Source of the DNA: Nostoc sp. TCL26-01
GTDB taxonomy: Bacteria; Cyanobacteriota; Cyanobacteriia; Cyanobacteriales; Nostocaceae
Assembly: GCF_013393945.1 (NCBI RefSeq)
Contig: NZ_CP040297.1
Span: 5,240,001 to 5,304,000 of the forward strand
DNA length: 64,000 nt
Reading direction: 5' to 3'
Shown here: in pieces, positions 18,935 through 27,439 of the stretch
Layout: every line of letters begins with the position of its first letter
How positions within the stretch are numbered: position 1 is the first letter of the stretch
Translations under genes and position numbers: made by a program
The notes under the pieces: generated by a model
Seen by the model: the letters and a program-made list of their open reading frames with translations, nothing else
What the model was told of the DNA's origin: nothing
Databases searched by the model: none

Positions 18935-20338
18935 TCATTTAACCCCGTCTTCTGGTTGCCAAATATACCAATTATACCAGTGACGCACTGCTAACCAAAC
19001 AGCAGAGAGTAAACCTGCAATACTCAAAGTTAAACCACTATAAGGGACTAATAATCCGAAAACTGGTAGTATTGCCCCAGCGATGGTACAAATAATAGCA
19101 GCCAGAGAAGCACCACGATGCTTACCCAAGCCCCACGCTAGGGTGAGCATAATCAGGGAAATTATTGTCCAAGCTAACTGAGCATCCATGAAGCGGCTAA
19201 GATAGGTCAAAGCTAATAAACAAGCAAAGAAAATACTACCAGCGATCGCTACATTTTTTAAACTCATTGGCAAAGAAAAATACAGCAATAAAATCCACCA
19301 GAGAAATAATCCTGGTGCTAACAGTAATAGCCGGGGAAGAATCCCTGTCTGCTTAACAGGATTAGTGTTGGTGAATACGCCAAAGGGATTTTTGACAGAA
19401 ACATTATCATCAAATATCCAAGTATATTGAGTGCTGCGTCCATCAACTTTCGTAGCACTGGGGACAATTCCACTAGCAAAATCAGCGCCGGCAAAGTTAG
19501 CAATGGTTGTGAGACGAAAGTTAGAGAGTAATTGTCCGCCACTACTATAAACCCAGCGTGGCCCCCCTTGCGCTTGATAAGTTAGACGAAAGCTGGTTTC
19601 TTGTCCTGGTTCTAGAGTAAAGGCAAAGTTATAGTTGTCCGGGTTGATGGGTTCTAATCTGGTGCGATTTTGCTCTACTTTATAGTTAGAAAGCAGTGAA
19701 TAACCGTTGGGTGGCGGTGCTTCAAACACAAAACTCTTAATATCTTTGAGGCGATTGACGACTTTATAATCTGCACTATAGTCCACACGATAAATGGAAC
19801 TGCGTCCTTGCACATCCGTGCTTTGTTCCAACTTGACTTGAATTTGTGAACCAGCTAAGGAAAGAAAGCGGTTGACTTGCTGCGTATCATTAACTTTAAC
19901 TATTTTGCCATTGACTTGGGTGTTGTAAGAATATGGCTCTTGAGTGACATAGCGTACTTGCGGTGAAATTTGTTCTAACTTATCACCAGCAACACTTTGA
20001 GCTATCTGAGTAACTTTTGCCTGTTCCCAGTGATGATAACGATTACTCAAAGTAGAACAGAAAAAGAATCCTGTGACTAATAAAATTAATACCAAGGCTA
20101 AATGTTCCAATCCCCGTAGGATTTGGGAGTAGTGAATCGTCCACTCACCGAGAAAAATAGCCTGTTCTGATTTATTATACCGGGAAGCAAAACTAATAAG
20201 AGCGATCGCTATTCCTAATACCAATACTAAAAATACTATGAGTAGAGAAGCTTTGAGGAGTTCAGAACCAATCTGAATTAATTCTGTCGGATGTGTTAAA
20301 TCGGGTAAACCGGGAATACCCTGACTAGTAGAGAACAT
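18935..20338 (-). CDS. Membrane protein with CreD-like layout, function unknown
   Basis: A 467-aa protein with two N-terminal membrane helices (residues ~28-52 and ~80-97), a hydrophilic ~220-residue periplasmic region rich in beta structure, and about five to six clustered helices in the last 130 residues. This layout resembles CreD-like inner-membrane proteins, but I see no diagnostic motif. The tail ends in a tryptophan-rich stretch (YNWYIWQPEDG). It is a single-gene unit upstream of the VapB gene. Confidence 0.7.
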   Translation of the reverse strand: MFSTSQGIPGLPDLTHPTELIQIGSELLKASLLIVFLVLVLGIAIALISFASRYNKSEQAIFLGEWTIHYSQILRGLEHLALVLILLVTGFFFCSTLSNRYHHWEQAKVTQIAQSVAGDKLEQISPQVRYVTQEPYSYNTQVNGKIVKVNDTQQVNRFLSLAGSQIQVKLEQSTDVQGRSSIYRVDYSADYKVVNRLKDIKSFVFEAPPPNGYSLLSNYKVEQNRTRLEPINPDNYNFAFTLEPGQETSFRLTYQAQGGPRWVYSSGGQLLSNFRLTTIANFAGADFASGIVPSATKVDGRSTQYTWIFDDNVSVKNPFGVFTNTNPVKQTGILPRLLLLAPGLFLWWILLLYFSLPMSLKNVAIAGSIFFACLLALTYLSRFMDAQLAWTIISLIMLTLAWGLGKHRGASLAAIICTIAGAILPVFGLLVPYSGLTLSIAGLLSAVWLAVRHWYNWYIWQPEDGVK

Positions 20339-20478
20339 TAGTAGTTTTTTTACATGATTTACACACCCAGACTGATGAAAACGCGGAAAAGTTTCAGTTA
20401 AACGCTAATGCTGTGTAACTTCCTTGCTCAGTATTGGCTTGGATAGAGAGATAGAAGTAAAAAGTTACTTTTTCTAAA

Positions 20479-20503
20479 GGGTGTTGACACCCCTTGTTTT
20501 TTT
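20479..20503 (+). terminator. Short hairpin with T-tract before the mazEF pair
   Basis: GGGTG / CACCC stem followed by TTGTTTTTTT. No plus-strand gene lies directly upstream, so it may be a relic or attenuate transcription into mazE. Confidence 0.3.
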
Positions 20504-20610
20504 ATGTATCTTCAAAGTATATACGTCAAACAAACGATTATTGAAAAAGTTTTGCTGCGGAAACACAAAATCGTGTGTATAGATCGCTAATACAGCGTCG
20601 GGAGAAGATG

Positions 20611-20853
20611 ATGACAGCAGTTGTAGCTAAATGGGGAAACAGTTTAGCTGTTAGGATTCCTAGATCGATAGCTGAACAAGCTCACGTAACTGAAGGAACA
20701 GATATCAATTTTAGTGTTGAAGGCAATAGCATAGTAATTACACCAAAGAGACGAAAAAAATATACGCTTGATGAGTTACTTGAAGGGATGACCCCTGATA
20801 ATTTTCATCCAGAATTTGAAACAGGTGACGCTATGGGGAATGAAGCTTGGTAG
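20611..20853 (+). CDS. MazE-family antitoxin
   Basis: An 80-aa AbrB-like antitoxin. TAVVAKWGNSLAVRIPRSI is the MazE DNA-binding signature; the acidic C-terminus (LDELLEGMTPDNFHPEFETG) is the segment that wraps the toxin. Two ATGs are adjacent at 20608 and 20611; GGAG at 20601-20604 is better spaced for the second. Its TAG stop overlaps the GTG start of the toxin by one base. Autoregulation by the MazE/MazF complex is expected from family knowledge. Confidence 0.92.
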   Translation: MTAVVAKWGNSLAVRIPRSIAEQAHVTEGTDINFSVEGNSIVITPKRRKKYTLDELLEGMTPDNFHPEFETGDAMGNEAW

Positions 20854-21293
20854 TGAAGCCGCCTTACTTTCCCAATAGAGGAGACATTGTTAAATTAGAG
20901 TTTGGCTCTGCACAACAGTTCACTGCTGAATCAATTCAACGTGTATTTACCCTTCGTAATTCTGGAATGTCATTTGATGATATTGCCATAACACTAAATA
21001 ACAAGCTACAACAACAAGGGCGTGAGCAAACTGGCTATCGCCCTGTTCTTGTTATATCTCCAATTAAGTATAATCAAATGGCTTCTTTAGTTTTAGCTTG
21101 TCCTATAACCACTAACCCAAAGGGGCTTAAGTTTGAAGTTCCCCTTATTGAAGGAATGAAAACAAAAGGGGTTGTGTTAGCAGATCAAATTAAAACACTA
21201 GATTGGAAAGCTAGAAAAGTAAAATTTGTTGAAAGTGTAACAGAAGATTTAATAGAAGAAGTACAAGCAAAACTCGAAACATTAATTTTATAG
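20853..21293 (+). CDS. MazF-family endoribonuclease toxin with an internal insertion
   Basis: A 146-aa toxin, about 35 residues longer than usual. It opens PNRGDIVKLEF, continues at REQTGYRPVLVISP and CPITTNPKG and ends with the normal LADQIKTLDW region. In typical MazF the strand GDIV..F is followed within about five residues by G.EQ.G.RP; here residues ~19-55 are inserted, reading ESIQRVFTLRNSGMSFDDIA, which resembles a helix-turn-helix. The insertion falls in the loop between the first two strands, near the active site and antitoxin groove. GTG at 20853 is chosen because it couples to the antitoxin stop; a TTG at 20847 is possible. Confidence 0.88.
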   Translation: MKPPYFPNRGDIVKLEFGSAQQFTAESIQRVFTLRNSGMSFDDIAITLNNKLQQQGREQTGYRPVLVISPIKYNQMASLVLACPITTNPKGLKFEVPLIEGMKTKGVVLADQIKTLDWKARKVKFVESVTEDLIEEVQAKLETLIL

Positions 21294-21722
21294 AAAAAAC
21301 AATGGCTCTCCCAGACTTGGGTTGATAAATTAATACTAAAGAATGGCTAAAGCGATTGATATAACAAGGATTGTCTAAAATAGAATCAAAGATTTAATAA
21401 GAATTTAATTTATTCCTCTTAAATCCCAAACTCTGTAAGGATTTAACCTGATATCAAGTATTAATTTGTTATAGCTAGTCTAAGAGAGCCAAAACAATTG
21501 TGTTAATTACGAGTTGAATACCTTACCCTCATTGCATTTTGCCTCGATGTCGTCATATTTAGATATCACGACATTTCTACACCAGAATCTATAACAATAG
21601 AAATCAGCACGGAATTTGTAATTGCTTCTTGCGGGATATAAATGCGGAAGTGCGTTACTCCGGTAGAAGTAACGCACAAGATGAGATCACGTCTTGCAAG
21701 TTTCAATTGTTATTAAATGTTT
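21294..21722. other. Intergenic region with a strong hairpin
   Basis: No gene found. A perfect 10-bp stem (GTGCGTTACT / AGTAACGCAC, 21650-21677, 8-nt loop) lies about 45 bases past the end of the minus-strand peptide gene and could terminate or stabilise its transcript; it lacks a T-tract. Confidence 0.45.
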
Positions 21723-21926
21723 CTACCAACCAAAACCTTTTTTTAATCCATATATTGCAAGCCCAACAACAGCACCTGCTGCTACAACTGGCGCTGCTCC
21801 GATACCAATTGCAACCCCAGCAGCAGGAGCGAGTACACCAATCCCCCCCAATGTTACAGCAGCACCTCCACCGACTACAGCTCCGCCTGCTGCAAATGCT
21901 GCTGCTTCGCCAAGGTTCTCATTCAT
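21723..21926 (-). CDS. Small glycine/alanine-rich hydrophobic peptide
   Basis: A 67-aa peptide made almost entirely of G, A and V with a short charged start (MNENLGEAA) and an end GLKKGFGW. GxxxG-type spacing throughout suggests glycine-zipper helices in a membrane. AGGAGG lies eight bases before the ATG, an unusually strong ribosome site for this window, which supports a real gene although the opposite strand is also open. It resembles bacteriocin-like or pore-forming peptides in composition only; no double-glycine leader is present. Confidence 0.7.
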   Translation of the reverse strand: MNENLGEAAAFAAGGAVVGGGAAVTLGGIGVLAPAAGVAIGIGAAPVVAAGAVVGLAIYGLKKGFGW

Positions 21927-22057
21927 TATTAATACCTCCTATTTTTATATCTATTTTCTCAAGACTATGTTTTATATCGCATCGCATTTCTACTGTAATT
22001 AAAATAATTTTTTTATGAACCACAATTAATAGTCAAAAGCTATTGGTAATCTTCTCT

Positions 22058-22174
22058 TTATTTTTGAAATGCTTTAATAATCCCAATAAGTAAAACACAA
22101 ACCCAAAAAGGTAGGGTAATTGGAATACATATAGCTATTATCACAATGATAATTAACACTAAAAAAACTGGCAT
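22058..22174 (-). CDS. Possible 38-aa single-helix membrane peptide
   Basis: ATG at 22174 opens MPVFLVLIIIVIIAICIPIT and ends GIIKAFQK at TAA 22058-22060. It is one hydrophobic helix with a proline in the middle and a basic tail, the look of a small membrane peptide or type I toxin. No clear ribosome site is visible, so it could be chance. It lies upstream of the glycine-rich peptide gene on the same strand. Confidence 0.4.
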   Translation of the reverse strand: MPVFLVLIIIVIIAICIPITLPFWVCVLLIGIIKAFQK

Positions 22175-22693
22175 TTTTGATTATCTACTAAAACACTTAA
22201 AAAAAGCATAATTTTTATTAAAGACCAATACCTGGGTAAAATTACTATATTTTTGGCTTTTTAGGGTCAATTTTTCCATTAAAGCCACGGCTTCGCAATA
22301 GAGATGCGAATTAAGTGTCTCTCAAAACCATCGATATGGCTTGTTTATAGCAACTAAAGTAAGAAACGAAGAGCATTCATTTTCTTAATTTGAGCAGTAG
22401 ATATCATTTTTATTATCTGTTGTAACAGGAAAGAATCAAACTACTCCCCATTTTTTTGATGGGATAGCTTAAGTCCATTAAAATAGGCTATGATGTTCAG
22501 TCTTTTTGAGAGGACTTTAGCCATGAGTCAGGGATTTACAATTCTTGACTGACAGGCGGTTTGAACACTCATGGATACTGCCGTGTCGTCACTCACTTAT
22601 TTGTATCATGATTAAAGTGAAATGGTATTACTGATTGTCAGGACAATGTGTGTATGTTAATTTAGAATTAGAGAGAAAGTATAACTAAAACGT
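22175..22693. other. Intergenic region before the DUF1778/GNAT pair
   Basis: About 520 AT-rich bases; the promoter of the pair should lie near 22600-22690. I see no further gene. A near-direct repeat of CATGAGTCAGGGATTTAC-like and GGTTTGAACACTCATGG wording near 22521-22575 is too weak to call. Confidence 0.4.
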
Positions 22694-22972
22694 ATGAGCC
22701 ACTTCAGTGAACCTAGAACTGAACGGATTGATATCCGTACTAGCTCTAGTGTTAAAAAGCTTTTACAGCAAGCAGCAGCAGTAAGTCATAAAAATGTTAG
22801 TGAATTTTTACTTGAACATGGTTTGCAAGCTGCACAAGACACTTTAACGAATCGAAAGCTTTTTGCGTTGAACGATGAGCAATGGCAAGCCTTTCAAGAT
22901 GCTCTTGATGCTCCATGTGTTGAAAAACCACGTTTACGTCGTTTGTTAACTGAGCCTAGCGTATTTGAATAG
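22694..22972 (+). CDS. DUF1778 (TacA-type) antitoxin
   Basis: A 92-aa ribbon-helix-helix antitoxin: ERIDIRTSSSVKKLLQQAA forms the RHH start and the C-terminus (LNDEQWQAFQDALDAP) is the family's toxin-binding segment. It is followed, with overlap, by a GNAT acetyltransferase, the standard TacA-TacT arrangement. The pair is expected to repress its own promoter. Confidence 0.92.
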   Translation: MSHFSEPRTERIDIRTSSSVKKLLQQAAAVSHKNVSEFLLEHGLQAAQDTLTNRKLFALNDEQWQAFQDALDAPCVEKPRLRRLLTEPSVFE

Positions 22973-23483
22973 TCTTGTGGTGTCTAACAATTTATATATC
23001 GCTAAATTAACAAAATCCCATAATCTAAAAAACTTTGATTGTGGGAATTTTGATTTAAATAATTATTTGAGCAAATATGCTTTAAAAAATCAGCAATCTG
23101 ATAGTTCGACAACCTATATTGCTTGCTCAGACGATAATGTAATTGGTTACTATACTCTGACTGTAGCATCAGTTATTCAAGAAAATGCTCCACCTCGTAT
23201 ATCTAAAGGTTTACCAAAATATCCTATACCTGTTGCTTTATTAGCTCGGTTAGCAGTAAGTAAAGAATTTCAAAAAAAAGGTATAGGGAGAGGATTACTA
23301 AAAAACTGCTTGATTCGCGTCAATGAAGCAGCTGATCTGATTGGTATTCGTGCATTATTGGTTCATGCGAAAGATGAGAAAGTGCGTGACTGGTATCAAC
23401 AATTTGATTTTGAACCTAGTCCAACAGATCCATTGCATTTATTTCTGATGTTGAAGGATATCCGCACTATTTTAGAGAGCTAA
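22965..23483 (+). CDS. GNAT-family (TacT-type) toxin
   Basis: A 172-aa acetyltransferase that in this family blocks translation by acetylating charged tRNAs. FDCGNFDLNNYL near the N-terminus and the acetyl-CoA loop LAVSKEFQKKGIGRGLL are visible, and YQQFDFEP marks the C-terminal beta bulge. The start is uncertain: TTG at 22965 overlaps the antitoxin, while GTG at 22977 or 22980 follows it by a few bases. No stop or frameshift; it looks intact. Confidence 0.9.
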   Translation: MNSLVVSNNLYIAKLTKSHNLKNFDCGNFDLNNYLSKYALKNQQSDSSTTYIACSDDNVIGYYTLTVASVIQENAPPRISKGLPKYPIPVALLARLAVSKEFQKKGIGRGLLKNCLIRVNEAADLIGIRALLVHAKDEKVRDWYQQFDFEPSPTDPLHLFLMLKDIRTILES

Positions 23484-23684
23484 AAAGGAAAAACACGCTC
23501 CATTTGTATAGTTGTTAGTGCAGTACATAAATCCTTATAACAGTGAAGATTGACATCAAAAATAGGTAGTCAGTGATGAAGAGTGCTGAGTATCTAAGTG
23601 CTGAGTAATTTTTATTTTCCTCATCACTCAGCACTGAGTTTAGTAAACAAGCAACTAACAACTAACCACTGACTACTGATAGTC

Positions 23685-25634
23685 TCAATTCAATGGTTCA
23701 ACTATGCTCCTTAAGCCACTGCTATTGAGGATCTTCAGCATTTCGTCGGCGTTATAGCGGTTGCTAAATACTCCGGCTTGCATGACTCTACGTCCTTGCC
23801 AAATAGTAGAAAATGCCCCAGGAGCAAGGGATTTGACTAATTCTTGCTCTTTTTCGCTTGCTGCTTCTACTACCACGCGGTAACGTACACCTGCTCTCGC
23901 AGATAATAAATCATTGCCACCATAGCCTGTTAGCTGAGATTGGGGTACTGTCACTTTTCGCATATTCCGAGTGTTTCCCAGAGGAATGTTATTGGTAGGC
24001 ACAGGTAGAATGGCTGTATCTCCTATGGGTGTAACTCTAGATGGCGATGGAGATATGTTTGTCGGCCAGGACAATTCTTGTGTAGTCACGGTTTGTTCTG
24101 GCTGTTGTGCTTGGGGTGCGACAAATTCAATTGTGTTGGGATCTATTCGCACATGATTTAGTTGTGTTACTTGAGATGGTATGGATGGTAATGTCCTAGT
24201 TTTTCTGGTGGTGGCTGAGGGTAGATTATTGGGGATATCTTCGTTTGTGGTTTGGCTGGGGATGGGTGCTGGTGGTTGTTGATTGTATCTGGGTATGGCT
24301 AGAGGGATTTGTGCTGCTCCTAGTGGTGGTAATTGACTGTTGCTTTGATTGGGTGTGAGACGCTGACGAGTCTGATTGGTATTATCAGGGATGTTAGGAG
24401 CAGCAAATGTAATTTCTCCGTTGGTGGGGATGGTCTGAAGTACAGTATTAGGTGTAGCCGCAGGTTGAGAATTATTGACTATGGGTAAATCTTGAGAGGT
24501 GAGAGCTAACTTACCAGCGATACGCTGACTAGATAGAGTGTTCCCGATCGCCGGAATTATTTGTTTGGCAGTGGTAGCATTAATGTCATAACGGGTATTG
24601 TTACGAAATTCGTTGCCTCCTGGTGTGGTAGCATTACCCAAATCTGGTACAGCTTGAGCGATCGCTACTAAACCATCTTCTTTACTACCTTGAATTAAAT
24701 TATTCCGTAAAATTGGCCGAGCATTACCTTGGACGATAATCCCTGAGCGATTATTTTGAATTTGATTAGCTAAAACTGCTGGCGCAGAGTTTTGGGTAAC
24801 GTTAATTCCAAAACCTGTTTCCGCAAAAATGTTTTCCCGTATTTGTGCCTGGGAAGTACCGCCAATAGTTATACCATTGGCTCCGTTGCGATAAAAATAA
24901 TTCTTAGTAATTGTCGTAGTGCTATTACCAGTAACAGAAACACCATCTTGGGTATTACCTGTAAATGTATTTTCTGTAATCACTGGATTACTTGCTTCAA
25001 TCCACAAACCATAACCACGGGGATTGGTGTTAGTTATTGTTACTCCACTCAAACTAGTTTGATTAGCACCCACAATAGTTACGTTCTGTCCACCAAAACT
25101 GCGGCTGAGGAATTGTCCCCCACCTTGAATGGTAATCCCTTGTCCTTTGTTGCTGGTATCTCCTTGCAGAGAAACACCCGGTTTGAGCATCAAAGGAAAC
25201 ACTTCTCCTGTTTCTTGACTGTAAATACCAGGAGCCAGCCTAATCACTGTGTTAGGGGTAGCTATTCTCAGCGCTTGAGTAATTGTCTTTAAGGGTGTTT
25301 GCTCGCTACCATTGCCAGTACTGTCATCTCCGACACTTGGGTTGACAAACAGTACATTAACCTGAGACATTGTTGTTTCACTCAGGGGCATCTGAGCCAC
25401 GGCAATATTCGCACTTGTACTTAATATTGTTATGCTCGTGACACCGACAGTAGATAATAGGGATAGTCCAAAAACTGCATATCTTGCTAATTCTAGAGAA
25501 ACTAGCCTGATTTGCCAGAAGTTTAATTGACGATGTTTAGACCAAATGGGGGAAATCAACTTCACACCACTCCTTAAAAAGTAATAATAAGGTTCGGACT
25601 CGCAAATATTCAGTATGTCGATAATGTTATCCAT
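23685..25634 (-). CDS. Exported DUF1565 beta-helix protein with SPOR-like tail
   Basis: A 649-aa exported protein. A hydrophobic segment at residues ~50-75 probably serves as the signal. Residues ~95-330 hold a DUF1565 region (GDDSTGNGSEQTPLKTITQA) and right-handed beta-helix repeats (NTFTGNTQDGVSV, NYFYRNGANGITI, NQIQNNRSGIIV). A long Pro/Gln/Thr-rich linker leads to a C-terminal SPOR-like module ending AGVFSNRYNADEMLK. Such proteins are cell-surface or periplasmic; binding to carbohydrate or peptidoglycan is an inference. Monocistronic. Confidence 0.82.
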   Translation of the reverse strand: MDNIIDILNICESEPYYYFLRSGVKLISPIWSKHRQLNFWQIRLVSLELARYAVFGLSLLSTVGVTSITILSTSANIAVAQMPLSETTMSQVNVLFVNPSVGDDSTGNGSEQTPLKTITQALRIATPNTVIRLAPGIYSQETGEVFPLMLKPGVSLQGDTSNKGQGITIQGGGQFLSRSFGGQNVTIVGANQTSLSGVTITNTNPRGYGLWIEASNPVITENTFTGNTQDGVSVTGNSTTTITKNYFYRNGANGITIGGTSQAQIRENIFAETGFGINVTQNSAPAVLANQIQNNRSGIIVQGNARPILRNNLIQGSKEDGLVAIAQAVPDLGNATTPGGNEFRNNTRYDINATTAKQIIPAIGNTLSSQRIAGKLALTSQDLPIVNNSQPAATPNTVLQTIPTNGEITFAAPNIPDNTNQTRQRLTPNQSNSQLPPLGAAQIPLAIPRYNQQPPAPIPSQTTNEDIPNNLPSATTRKTRTLPSIPSQVTQLNHVRIDPNTIEFVAPQAQQPEQTVTTQELSWPTNISPSPSRVTPIGDTAILPVPTNNIPLGNTRNMRKVTVPQSQLTGYGGNDLLSARAGVRYRVVVEAASEKEQELVKSLAPGAFSTIWQGRRVMQAGVFSNRYNADEMLKILNSSGLRSIVEPLN

Positions 25635-25835
25635 TATCTTGACCTATTGGCTATTTTTAATACAAAGTAATTAATGAAGGGAGTGGGGACTGGGTGCTGG
25701 GGATTAGGTGGCAAAGTAGAAAAATTGCTGATTCCCTACTCTCAACTCGCTATGTAAATATATGATACAAAAACCGTTGCAAATATGAGAGAGGCTGGCT
25801 ATTACGATGAAAGCATCACTAATGGGGTAGTTGTA

Positions 25836-26891
25836 ATGGTCGAGCCATACAGCCAACACAAACAAACTCAGCAGGTTGTTTACCGCATATTAGATGCTAA
25901 TCTAGATCGCGCTCGTGAGGGCTTGCGGATTATTGAAGAATGGTGTCGTTTTGGCTTGAATAGCGCAGAGTTGGCAGGGGAATGTAAGCACCTGCGTCAA
26001 GAGGTGGCTAGTTGGCACACAGCAGAATTACGCGCAGCACGAGATACGCCAGGCGATCGCGGTACTGATTTAAGCCATCCTCAAGAAGAACAGCGTTCTA
26101 GTATCAAATCTTTGTTACAAGCAAATTTTTGCCGTGTCGAAGAAGCTTTACGGGTGTTGGAGGAATACAGCAAGCTCCATAATCCAGACATGGGAAAAGC
26201 TTTTAAGCAAATGCGCTATCAGGTTTACACCCTAGAAACAAATTTAATGGGTGATCAGCGTCACCATCTACTGTGGCGATCGCGTTTATATCTCGTCACA
26301 TCCCCCTCAGAAACTTTATTGTCAACTGTGGAAGCATCTCTGAAAGGAGGATTGACATTAGTGCAATATCGTGATAAGAACACAGATGATTTTTTGCGTC
26401 TGGAACTGGCAACAAAACTCCGCCAATTATGTCATAGTTACGGCGCATTATTTATTGTCAATGACAGAGTAGATTTAGCCTTGGCTGTAGATGCTGACGG
26501 AGTGCATTTGGGACAACAAGATATGTCAATTGCGATCGCCAGACAATTACTTGGCCCCCAGCGTTTAATTGGGCGTTCGACTACTAACCTGGAAGAAATG
26601 CAGCAAGCAATTACTGAAGGTGCAGATTATATCGGTGTAGGGCCAGTATATGAAACTCCCACAAAAGCAGGTAAAGCCCCAGCCGGCTTAGAATACGTCA
26701 CCTACGCTGCTCAAAATAGCTCAATTCCCTGGTTTGCAATTGGGGGAATAGATGCCAATAATATTAATGATGTGATTGATGCTGGAGCCGAACGAATCGC
26801 AGTAGTGCGATCGCTCATGCAAGCTGAACAACCCACTCTAGTAACCCAATATTTACTCTCCCAACTCAATCGGATTAAACCAGAAAATTAA
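25836..26891 (+). CDS. thiE: Thiamine phosphate synthase with cyanobacterial N-terminal extension
   Basis: Joins the pyrimidine and thiazole moieties to form thiamine phosphate. From the ATG at 25836 it has 351 aa; the frame is also open to an ATG at 25785. The first ~140 residues (ILDANLDRAREGLRIIEEW, CRVEEALRVLEEYSKL) form the helical extension found in cyanobacterial ThiE. The TIM barrel follows with QYRDKN, FIVNDRVDLAL, GVHLGQQDM, GRSTTN, GVGPVYETPTKAG and AIGGI. thiS lies 156 bases downstream on the same strand. Confidence 0.93.
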   Translation: MVEPYSQHKQTQQVVYRILDANLDRAREGLRIIEEWCRFGLNSAELAGECKHLRQEVASWHTAELRAARDTPGDRGTDLSHPQEEQRSSIKSLLQANFCRVEEALRVLEEYSKLHNPDMGKAFKQMRYQVYTLETNLMGDQRHHLLWRSRLYLVTSPSETLLSTVEASLKGGLTLVQYRDKNTDDFLRLELATKLRQLCHSYGALFIVNDRVDLALAVDADGVHLGQQDMSIAIARQLLGPQRLIGRSTTNLEEMQQAITEGADYIGVGPVYETPTKAGKAPAGLEYVTYAAQNSSIPWFAIGGIDANNINDVIDAGAERIAVVRSLMQAEQPTLVTQYLLSQLNRIKPEN

Positions 26892-26894
26892 TTT

Positions 26895-26932
26895 AGTCAT
26901 TAGTCATTAGTCAATGGTCAATGGTCATTAGT
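26895..26932. repeat. Heptamer array (TAGTCAT/GGTCAAT)
   Basis: Short run of STRR heptamers between thiE and thiS. Confidence 0.6.
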
Positions 26933-27047
26933 GAAAGGTCGCAATTAATACAGTTTACTTATTTGACTTTTCATCTGTTAATTACGAATTACGTTAGCGT
27001 AGCGTTAGCGAGTCCTCGAGCGTCATTACGAACTACGAATTAATCTC

Positions 27048-27260
27048 ATGTCTTATGCTATTACTCTCCAAGTAAATGGAGAAACTCACAATTGTTTATC
27101 TCAAACTCCCTTACCCGATGTACTCCAGCAGTTAGGTTTTAACCCGCGATTGGTGGCGGTAGAGTATAACGGGGAAATTTTACACCGCCAATTTTGGGAA
27201 TTAACAAAAGTACAATCAGGCGATCGCTTAGAAGTAGTTACCATTGTTGGTGGGGGATGA
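27048..27260 (+). CDS. thiS: Sulfur carrier protein ThiS
   Basis: A 70-aa ubiquitin-like carrier ending in Gly-Gly (VVTIVGGG), the site that is thiocarboxylated to deliver sulfur for the thiazole ring. ITLQVNGE and LVAVEYNGEIL are typical. It follows thiE, so the two probably form a small thiamine operon, although a repeat-rich 156-base gap separates them. Confidence 0.93.
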   Translation: MSYAITLQVNGETHNCLSQTPLPDVLQQLGFNPRLVAVEYNGEILHRQFWELTKVQSGDRLEVVTIVGGG

Positions 27261-27261
27261 G

Positions 27262-27439
27262 TGATGAGAGTGCTGAGTGAGGGAGTGTTGAGTGCTGAGT
27301 GCTGAGTGAGGGAGTGAGGGAGTGCTGTTAGCGGAACCGGGGCAATGAGCAGCGTCCTGAGTGAGGGAGTAATAAGTGGTGAGTACAAGACCAATGACTA
27401 TTGACTAATGACCATTGACTAATGACCATTGACCCTTAC
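27262..27439. repeat. Composite STRR region
   Basis: Repeats GAGTGCTGAGTGAGG and GACTAATGACCATT alternate here. The block around 27357-27407 matches 1761-1811 almost base for base (TGAGTGAGGGAGTA, then TAAGTGGTGAGTACAAGACC, then AATGACTATTG), so the composite has been copied. Confidence 0.75.

Noticed and set aside
21629..22018. Plus-strand Gln/Leu- and Ala/Pro-rich frames opposite the glycine-rich peptide
   Set aside because: Low-complexity mirrors of GGN/GCN codons on the other strand; only the minus strand has an AGGAGG correctly spaced before a start codon.
25636..25835. TPP riboswitch upstream of thiE
   Set aside because: The conserved CUGAGA and ACCUGAUCUGG-like elements are not present.
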